Of a DNA stretch of 64,000 bases, positions 43,982 to 58,900 are shown piece by piece. A program made the position numbers and the translations under genes. The stretch's first letter is position 1; each line of letters starts with the position of its first letter. The stretch is from Panicum virgatum (taxonomy: Eukaryota; Streptophyta; Magnoliopsida; Poales; Poaceae). A model generated the notes under the pieces. The model saw nothing but the letters and a program-made list of their open reading frames with translations. It had not been told where the DNA came from and did no database searches. The stretch is taken from contig NC_053142.1 of the NCBI RefSeq assembly GCF_016808335.1, forward strand, positions 42,885,674 to 42,949,673, written 5' to 3'.

Positions 43982-46900
43982 TGTGCTAAGAATTTTTTTT
44001 CTTTACTGAATATATTCTGAATCAGAGCCTTATTAAAACACAGGAACGACAATGTACCTCATTCAAAAGCGAGTTTGAATTACACTGGTTGATTGAACAT
44101 ATCTGATTCGTATGCACCGATGCAAAGCTGGAAAACAATATAAATAAATCAAGCTTCTATATATGTTGAGCATGCAATTCAGAAGAGCTCAACTAAATCA
44201 CCCATCTCAAAAAGCAACAGTAATAACAGATCCAAGAACATGAGAAACTTACTTTATTTTTTAACTTCTTGCATATCAGGAACAAAAGGATTTACTGTTT
44301 TCATTATTGTTATCATATCAGGAATAATCGAAATATAAAGTTTGGATTTATTCAGCATGCTGTTTTTCACCAGAAAAAGAAGCATATATCATGTGAAATA
44401 TTTGCCATAGGAATCATACATGATAGGAAATCGACCATATTTTAAGAATTAAGGAAGATGAAAGAGTGATAACTATGATAGCTAGACAGTACTACAATTT
44501 GGGAGCCACTATATATATATTTGCATGTAACGTGGCTCCTCTTGGAAAAATTTGCGAGCGCTACTTTTACATATACATACCTGTAATTGAAGTTCTTCAC
44601 AACAAAGTATAATGGTGGACCAACTTTCATGTACTTTGCAAGGTCATCAAAATAATCCTGGAAATACTGCAATTAGCGCGATCCTAAAGGGAAAAAAGGA
44701 AGGTGCTCGAGAAGTGCTATAAAGGCTCGTGTGGTAGAAAACCTGTAAATAGGAATTTCGTGGTAGAACAATTTTCTGTTCCAGTCCTGGTTGCAGTCTA
44801 GGAGACAATGCCTAATTAGAACAGAGGACACATTGCAGTGAGTCATAGGATAAAAGCAGATTCTTTTCGAGAAATGCAGAAAAATGTGTTTGCTCTAAGA
44901 TGAGGAAAAATGATCACGATGCTCAGCTGCAAATAATAATGCCTAGACAACACTGTAAGATGTGCCTCCCACTGTGATTGTAGGATTTTTTTTAAAAAAA
45001 AAGAAGGAAAGGAAAACGACCCAATCATTAGTGCTCTGATCCTCTTCATAGCCTTTTGATTCTATACAGAAAAAAGCACCTATAAGCCCATGAAAATATC
45101 ACTCATGCAACTGAAGTCCACTTGCATCACATTCAAGCTAACAAGTTGCAAGCATAGGCGACATCAATCCTTTCGTCAAAACTTTCATTGGTGAATGACT
45201 GGCCTTGTAACATGAAACTAGGCTAACAAGTGCATAACACATTCCATCTTGATGGTCTACAAGATTTCCAGGAACTACAGATGGATTTCTCTTAGTAGTT
45301 GATCTCACTCCCATAAATAAATAAATAAATAAATAAATAAACCTCGGCCTGCAGGGAAGAAACCCCCGCATTGAATAAGAGAAGAATCTCACTCCCATAA
45401 GAAAACTTAATTCAAAGCAAATTGAGTACATCAACTATTATGTAGCTGCACTGATGAATTGGCCAGCTATTAATCTCATGGTAGATGCAATAAGAACAAG
45501 AATAGAAACAACAATGATGCATGCAAGGGAAATAGAAGAAAACTTACTATGCTTGCAAATGTCAATCCGACAAACACAGCGATTACAACGAACTTCACTG
45601 CCCGGTAACTTAGAATTGGTCCATGAATATCCTACATGTAGAAAAGAAAAGAAAAGAAAAGGTAACTACAAGTCTATTAAAAGAACAGGAAAATCTGACA
45701 AACATGGCTGAAATTGAAACTATGAACACTGCAAAAAGACTTAACGTTTACCCTCATATATCTAGCAAGCAAGTGGAGCCTCTGCCCATCGCCACCTTAA
45801 GTTTGCAAGGCAGTAAGAAAAAAAGGGCAGTTAGAGAAGAGCTAAAATGGCTTCACATTAATACAGCAGGTATTAGTAAAGCAAATGCAAGTTCCTCGTT
45901 TACTACTTACCATCGCCAGTAGCTGGACTTGACATGATTCTCGCACAAGGGACACAATCAATCCTTCCATCCTGTGCCCTCCTAAAGTCAAATACAATAA
46001 GGGCTACAAAGGCTGTCACTTGAAGAAGGAAATCCATAAAGACCGCCAGTGCTGCTCAAAACAAAGTAGGTTGGAAACTCATATAGTGGCAAGTAGGGAT
46101 ACGATCCAGACAATATAGAGAAACTAACCAGCAAACATGGAAAACACTCTGGTCGCAGGCATTGGGTTGATTGCACTAACAGCAAAAGCTAGTACTTCAG
46201 CAAAACTGGCTAATGTAATGGATGGTCCAACTTCCACCAGTGCATTGCTTATCCTCTCTTCCAAGTTTGACTGATCTGGCTGGCGTTTGACAGCATGCAC
46301 AAGGATACACATGTTGTCGACACCGACCTAGCCACAAGCACATCTGTCAGTTTCTTTGTAGTAATTGAAAAATCTAGCACAACTGACAGTTTCTTCATAG
46401 GAGCTCAGAATGTAGCATCTTCCTATTAGCCATCCTGCAAACTATATAGATCCTTCTGTCTATCTAAATGTCACATGATCACCTACTTCTTGAACAAATT
46501 AGAGACCAGTTAAAGGCATCAATAAACTACCAACCCCTCTCAGGAAAATAGGCATAATGTATCACAGCATCAATAAGAATAAAAATGATAATAATTATTG
46601 GAGAGAATAATTGTGTCTATTCTTCCAAACCCTAGAAGGGTGGGACATATAATTCCTATACATGAGCCTCTATACATGGGCTCACATATACACCAACACC
46701 CCTCCGCAGTCTGAACTACCGGCGCAGCGGTGTTCAAGACTGGACAACAAAAAAGCCAACCCCCCCCCCCCCCCCCGCAGCCACAACTAGCCACCGGCTA
46801 CGTTGAGGCTGGAGCGAAACTCCGAGAAGGACGAGGAGGGTAGTCCCTTGGTGAAGATGTCGGCAAACTGGGAGGTGGTCGGGACATGTAGTACCCGAAC

Positions 46901-49900
46901 ATCGCCGATGGCGACCCTGTCGCGCACGAAGTGTAAGTCGATCTCCACGTACTTCGTCTGCTGATGCTGAACGGGGTTGGTGGAGAGGTACACGACGCTG
47001 AGGTTGTCGCAGTAGACGAGCGTGCTCTTGGCGAGCGGGCTGTGGAGCTCCGCCAAGAGCTGTCGGAGCCAGGACGCCTCCGCCACGCCGTTAGCGACAG
47101 CCCGGTACTCCGCCTCAGCACTGGAGCGGGAGACAACCGGCTGCCGCTTGGACGACCAGGAGACAAGGTTGCCGCCCAGGAAGACGGCGTAGCCGGAAGT
47201 TGAGCGGCGAGTGTCCGGGCAGCCAGCCTAGTCAGCGTCGGTGTAGACCACCAGCTCAGAGGTGGGAGAGCGGTGAAGGACTAAGCCGAAGCCAACAGTG
47301 CCACGGACGTAGCGGAGGAGACGCTTCAGTGCAGCAAGGTGAGACTCCCGGGGATCATGCATGTGAAGACAGATCTGCTGAACGGCATAGGTGAGATCCG
47401 GCCGGGTGAAGGTCAGGTACTGCAAGGCACCGGCAAGGCTCCGGTAGGTAATAGGATCAGCCACGGGATCACCCAGATCAGCAGACAGCTTCGCCTGAGT
47501 ATCGACAGGAGTGGAGCATGGCTTGCAATTAGTCATCCCAGCCCGCTCCAGAATGTCGAGTGCATACTGCCGCTGGTGAAGGAACATGCCAGACGGGCGA
47601 GTCTCAACAGTAACGCTCAAGAAGTGGTGGAGCTGACCAAGATCCTTCATAGCAAACTCCTGCTGCAGAGAGGAGATGACGCGCTCAAGCAACTGCTGAC
47701 TGGAGGCGGTGAGCACAAAGTCATCGACATAGAGCAGCAGGTAGGCAGTCTCATCCCCACGGCGGTAGATGAACAGAGAAGTGTCAGCCTTGGCCTCGGT
47801 GAATCCCAAAGTCAGCAAGAACGTGGCGAACCGAGAGTACTAAGCCCGTGGAGCCTGCTTCAGACCATAGAGGGACTTGTTGAGCCGGCAGACCATATCT
47901 GGACGACTCGAGTCCACAAATCACGTTAGCTAAGAACAGTAGACAGTCTCTGACAGAGTGCCGTGAAGAAACACATTCTTCACATCCAGCTGGTGCACAG
48001 GCCAAGAGCGAGAGAGTGCAAGCGATAGGACCGTGCGCACAGTAGCAGGCTTCACCAATGGACTGAAGGTCTCATCATAGTCCATACCAGACCGCTGAGT
48101 GAACCCCCGGAAAACCCAGCGAGCCTTGTAGCGTTCCAGTGTGCCATCAGCCCGACGCTTATGCGTCCAGATCCACTTGCCGGTGACCACATTGCAACCA
48201 GACGGACGCGGCACGAGGTCCCATGTCTGGTTGGCAAGAAGAGCCGCGTACTCCTCCTCCATCGTGCGACGCCAATGAGGATCCGCCAAGGCGTCGCGGA
48301 CAGAGGAGGGTATCAGAGAGACCCGCAGCTCTCCCTCGGTGGCAGAGAGAGTCGCGGCCCGAGACGCCATCCGCCGAGTCACCATGGGATGGATATGCCG
48401 AGGATCCCGATGGATGACTGGCGGGTGGTACACCGCCGGCTCGGCTCGAGACGGAGCCGGAGGAGGCGGCGGTGGCGACGGCGCCGGTGTAGGCGTCACA
48501 GGAGCCTCCGGACACGGAGGCGTCGCCGGTGTCGGCGCCGAACGACGCCGTTACACCTGCATCGGCTGAGCGTACCGCGGCGGCGCCGGTATCGGCGCCG
48601 AACGACGCCGGTACACCTTCACCGGCTGAGCGTACCGCGCAGGTGCAGGGGAAGGCACCGGGGCCGCGCGTGGCGCAGCAGGAGTCACCGTGTCCGCGCG
48701 CGGCACAACCGGAGGTCTGGGGGCCGCGCGTGGCGCAGCAGGGATCACCGGAAGCGGCGCCGGTGTGCCGGAAAAACCTGCAGGGAAAGGACAGACAGGA
48801 AAAGGTGGCTGAACCACCGGGTCAGTTGGAAACAGAGACTCTAGCTCGGGATCAGGAGAAGGTGTGGAGGAGGCGGAGTAGGGGAAATCCGACTCGTCAA
48901 AGACGACGTGTCGGGAGATCAGGACGCGGCGAGAGGTGAGGTCAAAGCATCGGTACCCCTTGTAGTCAGGGGAGTAACCAAGGAACACACGAGTCGAGCG
49001 GGACGTCAGCTTGTGAGAAGCGGTGGCGGAGGTGTTATGGTAACACGCACACCCGAAGACCCGAAGGTGGTCGTAGTGAGGAGGGGTACCGAAAAGAGCG
49101 TGGTGTGGAGTGGGAGCAGGAGAAGCAGTGGACGGAAGACGGTTAAGCAAGTAGGTGGCGGTGTGGAGGCTCTCAGCCCAGAAGCGCGGGGCAAAGAGGC
49201 CTGGATCAGAAGGGTGCGCACGACGTCGTTCGTCGTGCGAATCATCCGCTCAGCCTTGCCGTTCTGAGGAGAGGTATACGGACAAGACATACGCAACTAA
49301 ACACCCCGAGAGAGGAAGAAGGAACGGGAGGTGGAGTTACCGAACTCACGCCCGTTGTCGCACTGGACGGCCTTAATAGTGAGGCCGAACTGAGTGGACA
49401 CCCAGGCAAAAAAGTGGAGGGTGGGGAAGGTCTCAGACTTGGCGCGCAAAGAAAAAGTCCAAGAGTAATGAGAGAAATCATCCACCACGACCAGATAATA
49501 TTTATAGCCAGACATGCTGAGTACAGGAGATGTCCACAGGTCACAATGAACAAGATAAAAAGCATGCGCAGCATGCAAAGAGGAAGAAGAAAAAGAAAGT
49601 CTAACATGACGACCTAACTGTCACGCATGACAAAGGTGCTCAGCAGGAGCCCTAGTACATGGAACATCGGTACTATGACTGAGCTGAGCCAAAACGTCGC
49701 GGCCGGGGTGTCCAAGCTGGCGGTGCTAGGTGGTAGAAGAAGGCGTCACGGCAAAAACAGCAAAAGAAGAAGCCGAAGACGGAGCAGCGGAAGCAGGAAG
49801 CCGAAGGGTGTAAAGGGGCCCCGGACTGTCACATCGGAGGAGCGGACGCCGGGAAGCCGAATCCTTCACAGTAAGACCAGAAGAGTCAAATTCAATGGAA

Positions 49901-52900
49901 CAAGAGTTATCAACAGTAAACTGGCGAATGGAAAGAAGGTTGTGAACCATCTGAGGAGCAACAAGGACATTAGAAAGGCGAAAAGAACTAGGAGCAGAAC
50001 CCACGGCGGTGACAGGAAGGCAAGACCCATCACCAACATGATGGAAGAAGGACAGGAGGGGTGTGGGGGTCGGACAGAAGAGAGGATACCGGCATCAGGG
50101 TGGTGTGGAAGGAGGCACCCGAGTCGGCGATCCACTCGGTGCTGACCGGCGGCGCCAGTCCCATGGTGCTGAAGGACTGCGCCAGAGCGGCCTGGTCCCA
50201 CCCCCCAGGCCAGATCGGCTGCTGGCTGGGCTGAGCGGGCGGGGTCCAGGACGACGCGACAAGGGGAGCAACACCGGTGAACATGGCCGCCGGCTGGAGC
50301 TGAGGACGAGGCCCCCCCAGACCGTGGAACGGCCACATCGAGATGCGTCCTGACCATGGGTTGCTGAAGAATGGCCAGGGCATACCTCCAGGGGCCGAGG
50401 CAGGAGCGGGAGTCGGAGTCGGCGCGTCCCGTCGGCCCCCACCGGCACCGGAAACCCCAGAAGCAGGGCCACCAGTGCCGCCGCCACCCCGTCCCCCCCC
50501 CCCCCCCCGCCGACGACGTCTACAGCCCCCCCCCCCCCCACTTCCGGTCTGCCCGGCTGGAGCAGCACCAAGGAGTGAGGTGGCAGGAGCGGCGGAGGAG
50601 GCCGGTGGAGCAGCGACGAACGCGGTGGGGGTGGGCGAGGACGATCCGGGCGCGAGACCCCTGGTGATCTCCTCGAGGGCGAGGTCGTCCCGGACCTGCA
50701 AGAAGGAGGGGAAGGGCCTCTGGCGGGTGATCCAGGTCTTCAGGTGGTCATAGATGCTGCTCAGACCCCGCAGGACATTGAGCACCAAGACCCGATCAGA
50801 CACCGGACACCCGAGGTCGTGAAGAGTATCGGCCATGCCCTTCATTCTCCGGCAGAACTCACCCACGGAGAGGTCCCCCTGCTCGAAGGTGCGGAAGGTG
50901 ACGTCGAGCTGAAGGGCGCAGAACTCGGCGTTGCCGAGGAACTGCCCCTCGAGCGCCACCCAGGCCTGTCGCGCGGTGCCGCCGTGGGTCCTGACGAGGT
51001 CCTGAAGATCTAGGGAGATGGTCCCAAAGATCCAGGACATGGCGACGCTGTCGAGGCGCAGCCACACCACATCCCGCGCCTCGATCGGCGTGTCGAGGAG
51101 GACGTAGTCGTCGAGGGCGTATCGGCGGAGGGCGAGCAGAACCTGGTCCCGCCAGCGTCCGTAGGAGGACGTGGGGTCGAGAAGGACGGTGACCAGGGTC
51201 CTGATGTTCTGGATGCCAGCGGCCTGGAGGTGGAGCTGGGCGACCATGGGGTCGGTCGGGTCATGCCGAGGTCCAGATCCAGCGGGCGGGGCCTGGTGGG
51301 AGGAAGAGGCGCCGTGCTCGGGGTCGACGGGCAGCTGGCCGGAGGAGACACGAACGTAGTGCTCCGCCTCGGCGACCCAGAGGACGAGGGCGTCGGCCGT
51401 GGCGCGCTCGCGCTCCCAAGCGAGGGCAGCCACGCGGACCCGCTGCTGGGCCGCCGAAGCCTCCGACTTGGCGGCGAGGAGGGCCGTGGCGAGAGCGGCG
51501 TAGGCCTGCTGCCCACGGAGGGCAACGGCGGTGCACGCTGCGTCCGCGGGGGACATCCCGAGTCCGGTCCATGCGGGCGCGGGGGCGGCCAGCGCATCGG
51601 CGGGCTGTTTGCCCACAGCAACAGCAGCGCGGTGGGCCGCGGCGGCGGCCTCGGCGTCGGTAGCGGCGGCGGCAGCGACAGCGGCGGCCTCGGCGGCGGC
51701 AGCGGAGGCGGCAGCGACGGCGGCGGCGTCAGGCAGCTGCGGGGCCCCCTGGGGCTGCATCCCCTGCCCCGGCGGTGGCCCCTGCGGCGTCCCCCTCTGT
51801 AGTGGCGCCGGGGCGGCGGCGGCCACTGCAGCCGCGGCAGCCCCTGCGGGGCGGGAGGCGCGCCAGAGGGTGGGTCGCCCGGGGCGGCGACCATCGCGGC
51901 GGCGTAGGGAGGCGGCTGGGCGGCGGCGGCGTGCCGGCCCTGGGCGGCCGGAGAGCCAGCAGCAGGGGAGAGAGGAAGGGAAGGAGGAAGGAGAGGGAGG
52001 GCGGCGGCGGCTGCAGCAGAGGGTGGAGGGAGGAAGAAAGGAAAATCTAGGCTAATGATACCATATTGGACAGAATAATTGTGTCTATTCTTCCAAACCC
52101 TAGAAGGGTGGGATATATAATTCCTATAGATGTGCCTCTATACATGGGCTCACATATACACCAACAATAATAATACGAGGATAATATGTATGGCACAAAC
52201 AAGGGCAGAATTAAAAGGATAAAGATCTACAAGGCCAAGGGAAACATCATACACAAACATTGTTCTCATTCGGAAATTTTCGTGGAGACACATTGCTTCA
52301 GCAGATGCATACAGCATCAATCAATAACTTACATAGTTCATGGAAATCCAATTTAAGCAGAGGTAGCTTATGGTAATCAAATTCTACAAGCGACAGTAAA
52401 CTATTGTACACGAAACTGCTATAGGGAAAATAGCTTTTTGGTAATAGAAAATCAAAGACACATAAGAAAAAAACATCATATTCATTCAAGAACAGAAAGT
52501 CAATCAATATTGTAGAGAAGACTTACAGCCAGCACAAGAAAAGGAATCACTTCCATAATAATAAGGGTGGACTTCACTCCAATAGCACTAAAGAATCCCA
52601 TGGATCCTAAAACTGAAAGCATCACCAGGACAACCCCCGACAAGCCAAGCAGTACCTGAAGTTTATCATGTCAAATGTTTGTCAATGCCAAATGCACCAA
52701 GTGCAAGACACATTTTTCATGGTCAAGTAAATTGGTATCTGACAAATAAATCAGTTCGTCAAAATGAACTCGAGATTATACTATTATATGAGAAATAAAA
52801 AAAACAGATTGCCTCTCGTCAGAAATTTTCAGTTGTAATATTGTGCAATTAAAGAAATAACTGCTTGCAATGGTTCCATGCAATTTTACAGTTTTGTGAA

Positions 52901-55900
52901 GGTGGCCATTTATTGTTTGAGCAAATAAAATGTGGTTGCTTGTCATAGTTCTGGTAAATCTACTAAATAGTCTAATGAATCTAAAGCGCGTAGTTGTATC
53001 AGCTCAGTAACATATGATACTTTTCACTTGTACAACTATTTTAACTAGAGCATTGAACCACATAAATGTGGCCAGCTTCATTTGTATCGGGTACTGGAAT
53101 CAAGATACCAGCTGCAAGGTCAATGGCACATGCACATGAGAGTATATCCCCATCTTGTATAGTTCTATATTTTCTCTTACAACAAGCACGAGGAAAATGA
53201 AAACCAAGCATGGCAAAGAGCCGAGCAATCATTTTATTGTACTCATACCTTTGATGAAACAAATAGTGACAGCCAACGAGAAGGACGGTCTCCAAGTGTG
53301 AATGATATATATGCAAACATCACAATATAGCTAATCTGATTTCAACCAAAGGGAACAAATAAGCATACAGTTGAAACTGCACTGTCTTAAACAATATTAA
53401 AGGGGTTTGCATATATAAGACATTTACCACTATGGTAATTGCATCGGCTGTACTCTCTCTGTTCAATTCATCTTGGATAGAGCTCTCAGATGAAAAGGAC
53501 AATGTCAAGTTCTGTGCTAATACCATTGGAAGTATTTCCTCCTGAAAAAAAAAAGATATAGGTTTTCTAGCTCATTGTACGCACTATTCAAAGTAAAATA
53601 TAAAAAATGAAGAATAAGCAATTTCCTGCAATGAATAAATCAGAAGATACAAAACACTGAAGGTAAGAAACAGAAAATAAATACAAATGCATTAACTAAA
53701 AATCATTCTGCATACAGATGACACTAGCACTCAGGCATTTAAAATTGCAATTTGAGGATATGCCACATAAGTTGAATTTCAGAACATGACAATCGATATC
53801 TTAATGATATGCGGACCAGGACCCACATGTAAGTAAGGCAACAACCAAGGAATGGCATATCCTAACTCAACTTTACTGGCATATCCTCAAATACCCAACC
53901 CAAATTTAACAAGCTTCGACCAGTGGAGATGGAATATGAGAACTGGGTTTGGCGCTATATCAAGGAATGAGAAACAGAACAGCAGAAAAAATTGTTGTGT
54001 CCCCAAATAATGCCGTAAGATAAGTTGGATACAATTACATCACCTTATCCAAGTTTTTTCATATTGCTGCATCTTATGAGGACGTACAACCATGTGTACT
54101 CAAATGTTCTTTATGGTTGCTTGAAAGGAATATGAAGCTTTCAATAGTTTACTAGCCCACAAAGGAGGTCTATTCTTTAACGCAGAGGGAGTGGGGAAGT
54201 GCAGAAATATGCCACAGGAACTAATTAAAGAATAAATGCAGAAGTATTGACTTGTATAGAACAGGTACAATTAGATTAAACATCTATCAAAGGAAGGGTC
54301 ATTTGCTGAACACATGCAACAAGAGAAATTGAATTAGCATGGCTAACCTTGACAAGACTAATAAATGCCCTTTCCCAAGCCACGGCCTTCCCATTCTCCT
54401 GTCCCGATGTCTCAACCTTGTTGTTCACAGGATAAGTAATTACAAATGCAGAAGCCTGCCCAGAAACAGCAAGTTCATATGGAGTGGGATACCAGAAGAC
54501 GTAATATGTTTCTTTTAGTACAAAGGTGTAATAACTAATAAAACATTACCTCAGTAAAATTGTTTCCTGGAAAACCACCTAAAATTGTACCAGGATCAAT
54601 AGGTGACTGAAAAGTGCTCAAGCATGTCTCTTCAGAAGTGTAATGCTGCAATATACAAGATAAGTATTTAGATGCCACCATGACAACCAGCTCAAAAACC
54701 CAATAAGTATCCTGACAGTCAGTATTCAATGTGATGTATACTGCATGTGCCTTTGAGAATAGTACAACTTTAGTACCAAGCAAAACATTGCCATACACTA
54801 TAGAATACATGCTCCGCTAAGTAGAACAATCAAATTCAACTCAATCTCCAATTTTGGTGAAGTTTCTAAAAAACCATCTGAAAACATGGATTGATAGGAT
54901 ACTTCAACAGTAGAGATTTACCTGAAAACAAAATTTAGCATGGTCTATTCCCGAATCATCATATTTTTTAGGATCCAGCTGGAAATACTGCAGCATTGAG
55001 CATTGAAGCTATCAATTCCATAGTGGTTTGTATAACCAAATTAAACACAACACAGGAATATAAAACATTTGTACATTCTTGAGAAACCAAGTTAGTTTCA
55101 ATACAGAAACTATACTTAAAATCATCACCTGCAAAACACTTTGAGTAGCACAGTCTGTACTGAGTGGCTTTAAGCAAATGTCAGCAAGGGCTACTGTTGA
55201 CCCAGAATAATTTGCACGTAGATCATCAACCTTTACAATTATAAGAAACATGAGAACCATATGGCAGATGCAGTCCCAAAATTCTTGTTATCATGCGAAT
55301 TTCCTACCTTTTTCTGAATCTGGAATAGTAATTTCATATTGTTATCATTTACTATCGAAGGAGCTGCAGACCCACCAAATGCAGAAGTGGCTAACACAAG
55401 CTGCATTAAGAACAACAACTGATGACATAATTGACTTTTCAGAATATTCATCGTCAAATGGAAAACAGGGCAATTGGACAAATAAGCCAGAGATAAGACA
55501 TCAAGAGTCAAGACAATCGCAGAAAAAGAACTGTTCTATATAGCAGGAATTCGGTAAATACGATTTGTAACGGAAGTTCACTTTATTGGACAAAATTGAG
55601 GTTACAACAGTTGGAAATACCTGCTCAATCCTATAAAATGGTGCGAGATGGCTGTCAAAATAGTTCTTCTCATCAGCGGCTCGACTTCCAGGGCTAACCC
55701 AAAGCTGACAAAATAGAAGGATTAAATTCATAACATTTTGATCAAATCATACAGGAAGTTTACAGATGATTGGTAATTTACATATGAACTCTTGAGTTAT
55801 GAATTAGTTCAATTCTTTTTCTGGACAATGGATATAGTGTTTATCTATTTCAAAGAAATGGCCGATTCAGTCCAGTGCAACAAACTAAATACAATATTTC

Positions 55901-58900
55901 TGTGTATGCTTACGCATCACATCACGGAGTTACAATATTAAGCATGTTAAACCCTAGCATAAATAGTTACAAATGTGTATGATTCAGACGATCAAATTTG
56001 TGAGTGGTAACAATCAACAGACATGTGCACAACTTGCACTGAATGGATAAGTAATAAATATCAATTACAGAAACAGAAACAGAAACTTAATTACAGATCC
56101 ATTGCTTACAAGGTCTTGCTACGAGAAACAATAGCCAAATCAATAATTATTGGAATAAATTAAGTACCTTTTCTGGTCGGGTTTCAACCTTGAAGCGAAG
56201 GAGACCAATGCATAAGAGAAGAGGGATAAGCAATGATACACATAACACAAGAAGAGGGTATCTAGCAACAAATATTCCATGCTTCCTGCAACACTTTTCA
56301 AAAATTAGGATAGGCCTAAACACTTCAAATAATAATCGTTTGGGTACAATTGAAGAAGGAATCCAACCTAAAGAAAATTGACATGTAAGTTTGAACAATA
56401 GAAGGATGGGCTGGTTTGACAGTGGATGATGCAGCTTCAGACACCTGATAACAAGATAAAACCACCAAAAAAATAACCATGAACTTGGGAACGAGTAAGA
56501 ACTGAAGTGGTACCTAATAAAAGAAGCTACTATAAATGTGCCAGCATTTTCTCCATAAAGAAAGACTAGAGAAACATGCTAGAAGGAACTAAAAATCCAT
56601 ATCGATGCTCAAGACAAGCACATTAAGAAAACAGACAAATAAATATTCTAGTTAAGCAAGCAGCTTTGGACATGAAAAATAATTTGGCAGAAAAGAACCT
56701 GAACTGAGTTATGAGGGCTCTTGCCATTTTTGTTTGAGTGTGACTTATCATCTGTATTCCTCAATGGTTTTGTTTTCAAGGGGAAGGCAGTTCTTCCTCG
56801 TGTCCTGTATAACAAACCCCACAGCAGAAAAGCACATAATAACGCAAGGTAGACAACCACTAGTGAGAAGTCCAAGCATTTTGCCTGTACATATAGAAAG
56901 GAACATAAATTAAGGCGCACACCACACAAATAAGAAGACATCCAAAAGATTGTTAAATTGCCAAAAATTCGAACACATGGAATATCAACAGCAATTGATT
57001 TTTTAATTTAAAATGTTGGCAAAGTCCTGTAGCGCCTTAGGTGATACATATTTCATAAAAACTTCACTGAAATTATTTGTTTTCCACAGTTACTTTTCGC
57101 TGTATATCAAATAAGTACATGATCTGAGCATGTATGCATACACGTGGAATCATGGAGTATGTTATCCACATTTAATATGGTGTTCACCTATGGCACCTTG
57201 TGACATGTGCTATTTTGTAATGCATTTAAAGTTACAGCATTTGTATATTGTTACTCCCTCCAATCTTAAATATATGATGTTTAGGACAAGCTAATTAGTC
57301 CATTTTTAAATTAATTAGCTTGTCCTAAACATCATTAATTTAAGAACAGAAGTAGTGCAATAAATATAAAGCTTGGTATACTGGACCCACTCCTGATGAA
57401 ATTTGATTGTGAGTTCAGGTAATAGGATAGTGCCTACCTTCAAAGAACCCATTTTAACTGAACAGGAGGTTTCAGTATTAAGCTGAGGCAGCAAGGAGCC
57501 CGTGCAAACAGAGGAAGAAGGGCAATCACCGCACGAACAACCCAAAGATGGGTCTCCACAAGAATAAATTGTAGAATTTAGAGGCTTCACACCAGATGAA
57601 TCGCTAGGGTCTGATCGGTATGCTATCAAGTAAGGTGATCCAGGCTCATTAGGTTTCGCTTGTCGCCCAAGAAATGCCAACCACTCTTGAATCACAAGTG
57701 TAGAAGCCAAGAATTATACATGAGTCAGTCAGAAGTGATTACAAATGAGACAAAGTAACCCTGAATTCAAAAATATAGTCTACTATCCAACCTGGCACTA
57801 AAAGGCCAAGAAACATCAACTAGGAACATGAACCCTTGTGCACATCAAGATGGGATGCAGGAACCAGTTGCCATTGAACATGTTACCGACAGCAGAAAAA
57901 GGTTTCCGTTTTACCTTTGTAGGTTTTAGCACCACCGCCAAGAAAATCCATTGCACGTGTGTTCAGGGTTCCAAACTTAACATCCTTACATGAGTTATAC
58001 AGCTCTTCACCATAGTTAGTAGTTACATAGTAATCTATGCCATCAACAGTCGCAGTGCTATTAATCTGCAAAATACAGACAAAAGTGTGTTTGTTTACAA
58101 ACATGTTTTCATAGTGCACTAGCAGTTTAAGAAATTAAATAACATATGGCTGCATAAAACCATATGAAAAAAGGGCAGGTCAGATCTCACAGGATATATT
58201 TTATGGTGATAAAGTAGATGAATTCAGAAAAGAAAGACCTGCTTTACTGAAGTCACATTAATGAAGAGGCTTTGGTTCGGAGAACAAGACATCTCACAGA
58301 AGAGATTCAAGAAATTCCTCAAGCATGCTGGGCATCCAACAAGAAATGGAACAGCCTACGAAATGATGAACTTACAAGTAACCATGGAGTGAAGTTTTAT
58401 ATTGAAGATAGATCCAGAGTAAAGATCGTCAAGATGACACTTAATCATTTGGCGTGCAAAAAATAATTGAGTTGTTTGGCTCATGAGAACACCTTGGAAT
58501 GTATTCGGATTGCCATAATAGAATGGTAGACTTGCGAGTTACAATGGAATAGAACAGTAGATGACCAAATCACTTTTAAAGTTTTAATAGATAACAATGT
58601 GCTGAACATGCAACTAATCAATAGCAGCACTGCTTATTGGGAGAGAAGGAATAACATGATAAAGACCAACAACAAACAAATGACCAATAATTATACAAAG
58701 GTATTTATTAACAGAGATTCTACTTGCTGGTATATGAAGTTAGATCATTCCATCCGAAAGGCTTTTTTACATTTATTCATGATCAACCTCAGGTGTGCAT
58801 CAGCACAATAGGAGCAACCAAGCAAAGCAGGGATAATGTATGAAGCAAACATGAACCCCATGCTATAGCCAAGGCAACTTGCCATTAACGAAATATTCAG

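Larger units (their letters stand above)
46596..52166 (-). mobile_element. Ty1/copia element C2 (same family as C1), in NPC1 intron 18
   Basis: 103-bp LTRs at 46596-46698 and 52064-52166 differ at four bases. Target duplication ATAAT (46591-46595, 52167-52171). Primer site TGGTATCATTAG at 52063-52052. In element orientation the LTR starts TGTTGG but ends ATA in both copies, not CA. The coding order is as in C1 and this copy keeps the integrase core that C1 lost. Several stops and frameshifts disable it. Same orientation as NPC1. Confidence 0.93.

Noticed and set aside
10828..45342. CRISPR-like arrays among the short tandem repeats
   Set aside because: They are simple microsatellites (AAT, TA, AAAT) or minisatellites without spacers, in a plant genome.
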